Source: Mycogone perniciosa
Taxonomy: Eukaryota; Ascomycota; Sordariomycetes; Hypocreales; Hypocreaceae
NCBI GenBank assembly: GCA_025331125.1
Contig: JAOALB010000053.1
Coordinates: forward strand, 186,001-250,000
Direction: 5' to 3'
DNA: 64,000 bases
The translations under genes were made by a program, and so were the position numbers. Shown one piece after another: positions 44,684 through 54,096 of this stretch; within the stretch, counting starts at the first letter, position 1; the number at the start of each line of letters is the position of its first letter. The notes beneath the pieces were generated by a model that was given only the letters and a program-made list of their open reading frames with translations, made no database searches and was not told the DNA's origin.

Positions 44684-45286
44684 CTATGAGTTCCCATGGT
44701 GCTCTGCAAGTGCCTCCTTTCCAATCCTGACCATATCTTCGTTACTAAGCGTTTCCTTCTCAGCCCCTTTGATAGCTAGATTGAGAAGTGCGGCTGAGAT
44801 CTCAGTCATCTCAACGATAGGAACGCCGACGAGACCACAGGTAACCGCTTGAAAGGCCTTCGCCGCCAAACTTGTCTGCTCTGAATACCTGACGTAGCCT
44901 GGCTTAGCTATATAGGCTTCTAGTGATCCACCACAGTTTTTGGCGGACTCGAGAACGTGTGTCTCTACCTCTCCCTGAGGATAGACGATTAGTGTACTGA
45001 GTCTATTTGATCACAGATGGAACGGATGGGAACACACTCTCATCAAGCAGTAATCGCCCAAGATCCAAGGCTTCTTGCTTGGATCTCGCTCGGCCTTGCA
45101 ACCACTGGTATAAACGAAGCGGAGTGGCTTGGTAGTATTATTCCGTGGTAGCTGGGACATGCTTTCAAGGCCTGCTATTGTGTAATCCAAGCATATCTTG
45201 CGCACCTCTTCCCATGATAGTCCCCTCGTTTGGGACACTCTTAAAGCCATGAGCCTATCATGCATGACAACCATTATACCGGGCAT
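44684..45286 (-). pseudogene. N-terminally truncated NAD(P)-binding (Rossmann, NmrA/epimerase-like) protein gene
   Basis: Exons 45286-45038 and 44974-44684 (GTGTGT..CTCAG) give at most 179 residues. The surviving part looks like the second half of a fungal short NAD(P)-binding protein: VRKICLDYTIAGLESM, then RFVYTSGCKAERDPSKKPWILG, LMRGEVE at the splice junction, and AYIAKPGYV. The first half, including the glycine-rich nucleotide-binding loop, is missing, and I found nothing like it in the 850 bp upstream. It may be a relic, or a real short protein. Enzymatic activity is unlikely without the cofactor loop. Confidence 0.6.
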
Positions 45287-46136
45287 ATGGTCTGGATGGA
45301 CAGATATCGATAGGTTTTCTATTGACTGCTACTACCTATGTATACATATATACTCGAGATAGGATCCCGGCATTAGACAAGGCTGGATCTGTGACTGGCT
45401 CGGCCTTCATCACGGCTTTGCGGGTGTGATTTCATCCGTAAACTTCGTTGATTGCTACGAGGTCAGCACACACTATCTTTAGCGACCTCAGAGGAACTTT
45501 AAGCGGGGGGTTTACCAGCGCCATTATATATGTACTGGGCGTGTATACAAGGATGCGCAAGTGCCATCATAGTTCACTTGTTTGTTCATCAAGAGTATTG
45601 GATCTAATGAAAAGTATAAATGGACGGCCTATGCCATATCAGCTATACTAGTGATATTATTAGTGATGTTATAAGTGAACGTCATTCATTCAGCGACGAT
45701 GATTAGTTAGGTATGGCCTGGGAGGGAGCTTTGACAAAGCTGCACTACAATTTGGTCTGACGAATCGAATCTTCTTCCTCCCCTAGAATCAGCATATGCA
45801 TCCATCTCGCGTCTTCAAAACGAATAAAACGAAGCCAAGGCGAGCTGAGCGGGGTCGTTGTCAAGCAAGAAATAAACTTCGATGGATACGATGCACATCC
45901 AGTCAGACCAGGAGCCTTTCATTGCTCAGCCGAGGGCGTGGCACTTTGTCAGGTACCCATGAAGTACTTGACCAACGCCACCAGGACACGAATCTGCAGC
46001 CTTCATGATCCGTGATCAAGCCGAGCCTTTTAATAGTGCTACTCGTACATCTGCTCCGTATTTCTCCCCCGTTTTCTGCGTGCGACGATCCCTTTCGCAT
46101 GCATTGCAAAACTACAAAGCCCTGAGGGTATCATGA
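45287..46136. other. Intergenic between truncated gene and RING gene
   Basis: 850 bp; no recognisable coding sequence, including no N-terminal part for the truncated gene. Low-complexity TATACATATATACTCG near 45341-45356. Probably promoter of the RING gene in its right half. Confidence 0.4.
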
Positions 46137-49006
46137 ATGGATTCTCGAAAACATAGCGTGGACTTGGGCAAGGAGCTGACGTGCTCGGTATGAAGACCCT
46201 GCCTGTCCCATCACCAGAACGCCTGCCATCAGCCACCATGCGCAGCCCCTGATTGACATGACAGCCTGTGCTTACACATTTGCAGATATGCACTGAGCTC
46301 CTTTACCAACCGCTGACCCTGCTCGACTGTCTCCATACGTACTGCGGAGCGTGCTTGAAGGAATGGTTTCGCTTCCAAGCTGCCACAGCCGAGCGAGCGC
46401 CAACCCCGCCGCCTCCGGACGCACGCATCTTTACATGCCCATCATGTCGAAGCTCAGTGCGAGACACAAGGCATAATGCCACGGTTGCGACCCTCCTTGA
46501 TATGTTCGTTGCCGCGAACCCGACACGGGCGCGATCCGAGGACGACAAGAAAGAGATGGAAGAAAAGTATAAGCCGGGCGACCGGGTCCTTCCCAAGGTC
46601 AAGACTCGAGTGAGAACAGCGGAGGAGCGACGTGCGGAAGAGGAAGATCAGAGACTGTTGGACGAAGTGAGGCAAATAAGTTTGCAGGAAGCCGTAGATG
46701 CCGCAACGCAACCGCCGACGTCGAGGCGACGCGGGGACAGTCGGTCCGGTGAGGAGCAGAGATCAAGTCGGGACCAGAGGTCGGATAGCCGTCAAAGGCG
46801 GACAAGAGATGGGAGCCACCAGCGACGAGAAGAGAACGGGGATCGTAGCAGCGCCCAGCTGTCCCCGGAAGGGGAGTCGCAGCATCGGAGAAGGCGGAGC
46901 GAATCTCGGCAGCGGCAAGTTGAGCACCAATCGTCGTTGAGGTCGTTGCTCGGCTCACAGATGAGTGAACGAGATATCGAGAGGGAGATTGAAGAATTTG
47001 CTCGTCAGATCCAGGAGGAAGGGCTTCTTGATGGACTCGATTTGGACAACATCGATCTAAGCCGAGACGATGAGCTTAGCCGCCGCATCACCGAAGCATA
47101 TCGACGGCGCCAGAGGGGTCGTTCGCGACAAGAGCCGGCAAGGAGGAGCAACGCAAGCGCCCAAAGTGGTGCGTCTCGGCATACGGAGTCGAGCCCGGCT
47201 GCCTCTCGACTCCGTCCTAGTAGTGCTCGGCCTTCAAGTCGTCCCTCAAGTCGTCACCGTGCCCATGCGCGATCAACGAGTGAGGTTGAAAACAGGAGTA
47301 GACCACCGCCGTCATCCGTCAACCTTGAGGTCCGAACCCCGGAGAGACCAAGAAGACGGACTGCTAGCGATAGCCGCAGCGCAACAACGCCGATAATCAT
47401 GACCAACACCGATACACGACCAGCAGCTCGTTCTCAGACAGATTTGAGTCTGAGGACTCATCTAGCAGATGCCACCGCATCAGTCCCGAGTTTTGGAAAT
47501 GACCGCAGTGCTAGTGGCACAAATTCCGTGCCCGTTACCTCTCAGCCTGTTGAGTTGCCGACAAATAGCAACGGAAGCAAGGCATCTTTCGCCAACCGCA
47601 TACCACAGGGCAACATGTCACCTGCCGCACTGCTTTCTCCAGAGGTAGCAGAGCTAGCAGCAACTCGAAGTGCTAGATCACAACGGCCTGTGGATTTAGG
47701 TGTCACAGGTGCTTTGGTAGCAAGTCCCACTGGTAGTCCGACCGTTGCCGGGCACCAGCGGACACGATCACAGCCTTACGAGGAACCCTCAATCAGCTGC
47801 TCACGATGTAGCAAGCCCCATATTGAGTACGATTTGCATTACAACTGCAAAATATGTGCTAAAGGACAATGGAATATCTGCATGGACTGCTACCGAGCAG
47901 GCAAAGGCTGTCTTTACTGGTTTGGCTTCGGACACAGTGCCTGGAAAAAGTGGGAGAAGCGAAAGCAAGCCAACGAATCGGTTCCAATGCCTCATATGCT
48001 GAACGCAGGCCGTTACCTACGACCAGCATCAATGTCTCTTAGCGTGGATATGAGAAAGAACCTTACAACAGAAGACCCCAGGCTGAGGTTGGAGACTGGA
48101 ACGTTTTGCGCAAGATGCTTTGTATGGACGAACAATTGCTTTTGGCGTTGTGATGTGTGCAACGAGGGTGATTGGGGCTTCTGTAATGACTGTGTGAATC
48201 AAGGCAAATCTTGTGGACATCAACTTCTCCCCTTGGCGCACGAGTCGACAAATTCTGGTCCACAGATTCGGCCTCGCAGTTCCAAGTCCCCTGGCCGACC
48301 TCCTACTGCGACTATCGTTACAGGGCCCCAAACAGCTGGAATAGGACCTTTCAAGCCTCTCATATTCAACACTAGATGTGAAGTTTGCAAAGATCCTATA
48401 CCGTCATCTCAAATTCGATATCATTGCTTTAGCTGTACGAGTGCACTGATGCCCGATGCTTCTCCTGGAGACTACGATATCTGTTCGCCTTGCTACGGTA
48501 AACTAGAGGCCCAGGGCCGGATCAGCTCTGAGAACGGCCATTCGGGGTGGAGAAGATGTCTCAATGGACATAGGATGGTGGTGGTTGGATTTGTGGAGGG
48601 CAATGTTGGACACTGGCGATATGTCGACAGGGACCTCGTTGGTGGTCGAGCTCTTCGCGTAGAGCCCATTGAGAGCAGCGAACACCCTGATCTCCAGAAA
48701 TGGTCCTGGAGTCATGGAAGCGAAAAATTGGAACGGCTTGTGGCCAAGGACGTGTCAGCGACGGCGCCCACAAGCCTTGAATCAGTGTCCTACTCGGAGA
48801 CCTTCCCCCCTGACGGAGGCGCAGGCACGAGAGGTCACGCGATGTGGGCGTGGTACCCCAAGTCTGATGCTGAAGATGAGCTGATGTTTCCGAGAGGAGC
48901 GGACATCAGCGAGGTCAAGGATATAAACGGAGACTGGTTCTTCGGGACGTATATGGGTGCAAAGGGGCTGTTTCCGGCTCCTTATGTACGGACGGGTCGA
49001 AGTTGA
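46137..49006 (+). CDS. RING finger protein with three ZZ-type zinc fingers and C-terminal SH3 domain
   Basis: Exons 46137-46187 and 46286-49006 give 923 residues. A C3HC4 RING lies at about 16-65 (TCSICTELLYQPLTLLDC, CLHTYCGACLKEWF, FTCPSC), and the intron falls between its first two cysteines. It probably makes the protein an E3 ubiquitin ligase. Residues 110-500 are a charged and Ser/Arg-rich linker. Three Cys-rich units follow: about 521 (CSRCSKPHIEYDLHYNCKIC), about 625 (CARCFVWTNNCFWRCDVC) and about 715 (CEVCKDPIPSSQIRYHCFSC). The C-terminus is an SH3 domain, 866-923 (AMWAWYPKSDAEDELMF, ITGDWFFG-type core here NGDWFFGTYMG, GLFPAPYV). Targets are unknown. The first exon start at 46137 is chosen because it makes the RING complete; an overlapping ATG at 46133 is out of frame. 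Confidence 0.87.
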
Positions 49007-49382
49007 TAACCATTCAATCCTTTAGAAAAGAGTTCTGTACTTCCCATACCACGTGGCACATATATAATGTATATCCAGAAGGATATTTTGGATAATAAAT
49101 GGTTTGATGAAGGAGAATTACCTGCCATGTAAGTGACACAGCCGGCTCTCCGGGTCTCCGGCGCTCGGGGTCCCCATCTTAGTGGGAAATGACGTGATCG
49201 GGCCCTCGGTCCAGGCCCCACCACGGACCCTCGGTGTTTGAGCTTCTTGGCTGGGGAGCGAAATCGTGACATCTTGAACCTCTTTCAAGCTTACAAATTA
49301 ACCATCTCTCATGACTTTGCTGCCTGGAGGCCTGCGCGAGACGCCCAATTGACGTCGTCTGGAGCTTGGATCCCACCCGAGA
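49007..49382. other. Intergenic: RING-gene 3' end and MCY1 promoter
   Basis: 376 bp; AT-rich first third, GC-richer second part. Nothing further seen. Confidence 0.4.
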
Positions 49383-50559
49383 ATGTTTCGACACAGCGCC
49401 AGGCGGCTTGCCGTTGCGGCGGCCAAGGCGGCTGAGCCCAGCGCTTATACCCTCGCTGTGTCCAAGGCGCAGGGCGTCTCGAGGGGCTTGACAGGAGGTA
49501 TGGCGCTCTTGTCTGGCCTTTCCTTGGCGTGTAACTCGAAGCTAACAGGAGGTGTCTTCAGCCATTGGCAATACGCCGCTCATTCGTCTCAACCGCCTCT
49601 CTGAAGAAACCGGCTGCGAAATCCTCGGCAAGGCCGAATTCATGAACCCAGGCGGCTCCGTCAAGGACCGCGCAGCGCTCTACGTCGTCAAGGATGCCGA
49701 GGAGCGAGGTCTGCTAAAGCCCGGTGGTACTGTCGTCGAAGGCACGGCTGGAAACACGGGTATTGGTCTTGCGCACGTTTGTCGCTCGCGGGGGTACAAG
49801 CTCGTTATTTACATGCCCAATACGCAATCCCAAGGCAAGATCGATCTTCTGCGTCTCCTTGGTGCGGAGGTGTATCCCGTTCCTGCGGTGGCGTTTGATA
49901 ATCCGGAGAATTACAACCATCAGGCTCGTCGACATGCCGAGGCGCTGGAGAATGCGGTTTGGACGAATCAGTTCGATAACACGGCGAACCGCCGGGCGCA
50001 TATCGAGACCACCGGTCCTGAGATCTGGACGCAGACGCAGGGGAAGGTTGATGCCTTCACTTGCTCCACAGGCACTGCGGGCACCCTGGCTGGAACCACG
50101 AGATATCTCAAGGATGTTTCTGGCGGTCGTGTGAAGAGCTTCCTGGCCGACCCGCCGGGCAGTGTGCTGCATTCGTACTTGTCCTCGGGCGGCAAGCTGA
50201 TCGAGCGGACAGGCTCAAGTATCACCGAGGGCATTGGCCAGGGCCGCATCACGGATAATCTGCAGCCAGACCTCGACCTGCTCGACGGGTCGCTGTTTAT
50301 TTCCGACGAGAAGAGCATTGAGATGGTGTACCGGTGCTTAGACGAGGAAGGCCTGTACCTTGGTGCGAGCTCCTCGCTGAACGTGGTGGCGGCGAAGGAG
50401 GTGGCTGAGAAGTTGGGCAAGGGGCATACCGTCGTTACTATGCTGTGTGACGGTGCGTATAGATATGCGGATCGGTTGTTCTCGCGCACGTGGTTGGCCG
50501 AGAAGAAGCTTTTGGGGGCTATCCCCAAGCACTTAGAGAAGTACATCGTGCTGCCATAA
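49383..50559 (+). CDS. mcy1: Mitochondrial cysteine synthase 2 (Mcy1/Cys12-like PLP enzyme)
   Basis: Exons 49383-49497 and 49562-50559 give 370 residues. It belongs to the PLP fold-type II cysteine synthase/CBS family and would make cysteine from O-acetylserine or a related substrate. Signs are AIGNTPLIRLNRLSEETG, NPGGSVKDRAA with the PLP-binding lysine, EGTAGNTGIGLA, and the phosphate loop CSTGTAGTLAGT, then a family-specific insertion and DGAYRYADRLFS at the end. These features, especially VWTNQFDNTANRRAH and the long C-terminal part, place it nearer to yeast YGR012W than to the main CysK type. The N-terminus MFRHSARRLAVAAAKAA is a mitochondrial presequence. Two CAG acceptors occur, at 49547 and 49561; only the second keeps the frame. 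Confidence 0.88.
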
Positions 50560-50658
50560 GCTCATGTTGTACAGGTATATATATCATACAATACGCCATC
50601 AGCTCGTGAGTCGTTGTTAACAGTAGCCCCTAATCTCATCCACCCCTTTGTCCTACGC

Positions 50659-51878
50659 CTACCACTTTGGCGCATGTCCCACCACCTTTTGATATTCTTG
50701 ATCCCGACCTTCGGTTGAGCTTTGGCTAGTCTGGACGAATTGCCGCAGATGGTCACTCAGTGCGACCTCAGCGGGTGCCAAGGCTGCAGCAGGGTCACCC
50801 AGAATCTCCCGCGCAAGCGCAATGCCTTTGATATTCTGTGCCAAAACTTGCACATACGCACTCCCGTTCAGGGCGATAGGGACACGTGCCTTCTTAGGGG
50901 GCAAATTCCTCTCCAACGTGGGGTTCAATGCCGCAAACTCCACCACCTTGAGGAGATCTTTCTCCGCATCTTCCCACAGTGAGCTGAGGAGTTCCACCTC
51001 ATCCTTGAGCAGGACAAGATCCTCTTCAGGGGCTCCCTCTCCTTGTTGGCTGACCTTGACTGCTGATGCCCTGGCGAAAAGCGTCATTCCGCGGACGATT
51101 CGGGAAAAATGTAGTCTCTCGCGGGTGGGCTGTCCTGCAATCGTGTGTTCGGATCGCTGAATGAGGTCAAGCACAAGTTCCGCCCACTTCAGTGCCTGCT
51201 TCGTCTCGGCCTCGTCCCAGTTGCTGTTGGTGATCTTGTCATTGATGAACGCAAGCACCCGAACAACAGTTTCGCGGTTGGTGAAGAAAAGCCCAGTCTT
51301 GTCCGCCTGCTTCGCACACTCAATAACAGCATAGATATTCCCCCTCTTGCCCGCTATGCGCACAATCTTCCCCCAGTGATCGGCCTTTAGCCGGATGCCA
51401 GCCTTCTTGTACCCCGCAAGCAGCGTTCCCAGATTGCTCCAATCCTGTTGATCTTTCATGTTGTCCAGAGCTCTGTTGAGAATGCCTTTGGAGTTTTCGA
51501 CGCCCTTGAATCGATCGATGGAGGAAAACTTGTGTTCTAAGCCCTCGACCTCGATAACGACGGGGTTTTGTTCCAGGTGGGATCGCATTTTCGGATCGAA
51601 GACCATCTTTCGCTGCTTTTCGGGCAAGTAGGCCGGCAGGATGATCTTCTCCTGGATTGTGCTAAGGATGCTATTCAATTCGGCGTTCTCAGTCTCGGCG
51701 AATACTGCCCTGACGCCTATGATATTGGGTTAGATATAGCAAAAGACCCAGATAAGGCCGCCCATTTCTTACCGTGCACCGGCGAGGTGCAGAATCGCCG
51801 AGAGGACGAGAAAACAGCCGAGCGTCCATTGAGTCGACCGAGCGACCGAAGGGTCGACGTTATTGACTGATTCGACAT
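50659..51878 (-). CDS. Mitochondrial protein with PPR-like helical region, function unknown
   Basis: Exons 51878-51773 and 51716-50659 give 387 residues. The N-terminus MSNQSITSTLRSLGRLNGR with RRFCTS is a mitochondrial presequence. Helical stretches such as WSNLGTLLAGYKKAGIRLKAD and KIVRIAGKRGNIYAVIECA resemble pentatricopeptide repeats (a pattern with 'G...' turns every 35 residues or so), so a role in mitochondrial RNA or ribosome work is conceivable. This is inference; I do not recognise a named family. It is head-to-head with the bL19m gene, 190 bp between the start codons, and converges with MCY1. Confidence 0.75.
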
Positions 51879-52068
51879 GATTGCTGTGTTTGGACTGAAA
51901 GAAACGGACCATCTAAAATGTTCCAGACGAGCTATCGCTAAACGGGTGGGTCGGAGAAAAAGAGACGCCGGGCCAATCAGGGCCAGGAATTCGGATCCTC
52001 GAACCCCAGAGCTTTTGCGACTTTCATTGACGTCCATTAACAACCCAACAGGATCAATCCAAACCACC
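51879..52068. promoter_or_regulatory. Bidirectional promoter of two mitochondrial genes, with CCAAT box
   Basis: 190 bp between two start codons. A CCAAT box (GGGCCAATCAGGGCC; CCAAT at 51973-51977) lies in the middle, a site for the HAP/AnCF complex that often controls fungal mitochondrial genes. Regulation inferred. Confidence 0.5.
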
Positions 52069-52780
52069 ATGAATGTCGCAAGTGTGAGGCAGCCGGTGGG
52101 CTGTCTCAAGGCCGCATTGAGACGGACACGATATCAGAAGACATGGCAGCGGTGCCTCGCGACAGCGGCTGCAAGCCCTTCTGCGCCGCGAAACGCTTTC
52201 AGTCAGAGGCAGAGTACGGTCATGCCCAGATACCTTGACATCCCCATTACAGCTCCGCTAATCATACGATGCAGATATGGACAAGGAGAAGGTTAGCAAA
52301 TTCCAAATATGGCCCCAGGTGCCTTCAGTCCGATCGACACACCCGGACCCCATGCCCACCCTCCGAAAACAAGAAATCGCACGGCTGGACCCCACAGGCG
52401 CTCGAACGAGACTGTTTTCCAGGGAGCATGCCGACAGTGCCAAGGTTGGCGACGTGCTGATGGTGACGACAAACTCGGGCGAGCCCTTCTCAGGGGCATT
52501 TATCCAGATTCGACGCCGAGGCGTTGATACGGCAATCCTGCTGCGCGGACAGATGATGAAGACCGGTGTGGAGATGTGGTTCAAGATCTACAGCCCGACG
52601 GTTACGGGCATTGACATCATATGGCGCAAACCGAAGAGAGCAAGGAGAGCGAGATTGACGTTTATGCGGCAGCCGAAGCACGATATGGGAAGCGTCGATG
52701 GATTGGTCTCGGCTTGGAAGAAGGAGAGGTACGCCCTGCGGTCCAAGTCCAAGCAGATCGGTGGGAGGCAAAAGAAATAA
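52069..52780 (+). CDS. img1: Mitochondrial ribosomal protein bL19m (IMG1)
   Basis: Proposed exons 52069-52213 and 52275-52780 (GTACGG..GATGCAG), 216 residues. The bL19 domain occupies the second half: KVGDVLMVTTNSGEPF, GAFIQIRRRGVDTAILLRG, VEMWFKIYSPTVTGIDI and KRARRARLTFMRQPKHD. PTGARTRLFSREH precedes it as in other fungal bL19m proteins. The first exon is basic (RTRYQKTWQRCLATAAA), a mitochondrial presequence. The donor is the only one nearby in the right phase, but it is weak, so the exact residues at the junction (..SQRQ-NMDKEKV) are less sure than the rest. Confidence 0.88.
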
Positions 52781-54096
52781 CTAAATGGGGCTGCGGTATG
52801 CACCGTGCTGTATGATATGGGGGATTCATCTCTAGAGTGTACAATTCAACCTATCGCACGAAGCATTGGCATCGCCACATGTGTTCTATTCGTGCATGCG
52901 GTCAAGGGAGGCCAGCGGTAATTGGCATCACGGTTCTTACGGTGTCAGAGGCGGATGTGAGCTTTGGGAAACTATGGTTCCTCGAGACGACCGAAGTGCC
53001 CCGAGATGATCAAGATGCCTCAACACCCAACCTTCGGAAACGACTCGTCATGTCCCCGACGCTGTCTTCTGCATATGCAACGTACGATAGCGCTTGGGCG
53101 GAGTCTCGGGAGCCTCTCACGCCACTCCTCCATCCGGGACGGCTTCCGGCCTCTCTGACCGTCTCAAGTGGTGTTTAATCTATAAGCAACTGTGACAGAT
53201 TTCAAGACCAAGCATCCTTTGGCGTGGTCCTCTGGGGTTGAGATAAACCACGAGATCCACAGCTGCTGGAGCCAGCTAAACGGTGAAGAGGGTGGGATCG
53301 GACCACATCAACAACTTCCGAACACCATCCACCCAAGTGCCAGCCATTCACGGGGGCGGCCGGAGTCGCGGTGTCCATGGAGCATGCCATGACACGAGAG
53401 CATGACCAGTAGGAAACAGGTTCCGTCAGCGGCGTGACGCTGTGCCACGAGGACTGGCATGGCTGGCACAGCGTGTTGTTGGTCGTCGTCGGGACTCGGT
53501 ATGTACAGGCAATGCAGGAAGCGCCGCCCTGGCCCAAGGCTGGGGTGAAACGAGCCGGGGATTGATTCGCTACAAATCGGCCAATGCATCGTCCTTCGTC
53601 TTGTCACGGCCTGGGCCTGCTTGGTCTCGGCCAAGTGGTGGATATACGTATGCGCTGCTCTCTTATCACTGGTCTGCGGAAGGGTTTGGTGGCAGAATGG
53701 GCGCCGTGGGGCATGCGCATTACGACCCAACGGCCTAATGTGCCCAGATGCTTGAACGGTGCCACGTCGGCCAGCGCGTCGACCGCGACAGCGTTGCAGA
53801 GGCCATTGCGTCGGTCGTTGAGAAAATTTTCAATGGTATAATTATGGTCCAGTTCCGGAGGGACAATAGGCGTAGTAACGGGCTGTCAATTGCCAAGTCA
53901 CCAGTGCAGCAGTGCGTTGTAAGTTGTTTGTTTGTTCTGAGTCAAGATCGAAGAAAAAGGCAATCCGAACCCACCTCGGAAGCATCCTTTGGTCCCCTTT
54001 TTATCGATAAGAGCCCCCCCTCCTCGCAGCGTTCCCCTCATCTCCTAAGCCTCTAAGGCTCTGTTACCGCCCTGCTTTTTTCTTCAGGCGTCAGGT
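52781..54096. other. Intergenic, 1.3 kb, upstream of alpha-actinin gene
   Basis: No supported gene; overlapping frames on both strands at 52837-54056 lack known domains. A palindrome TTATCGATAA (two overlapping HGATAR sites) sits near 54003-54012, about 85 bp before the alpha-actinin ATG. The rest is probably promoter and leader. Confidence 0.4.
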
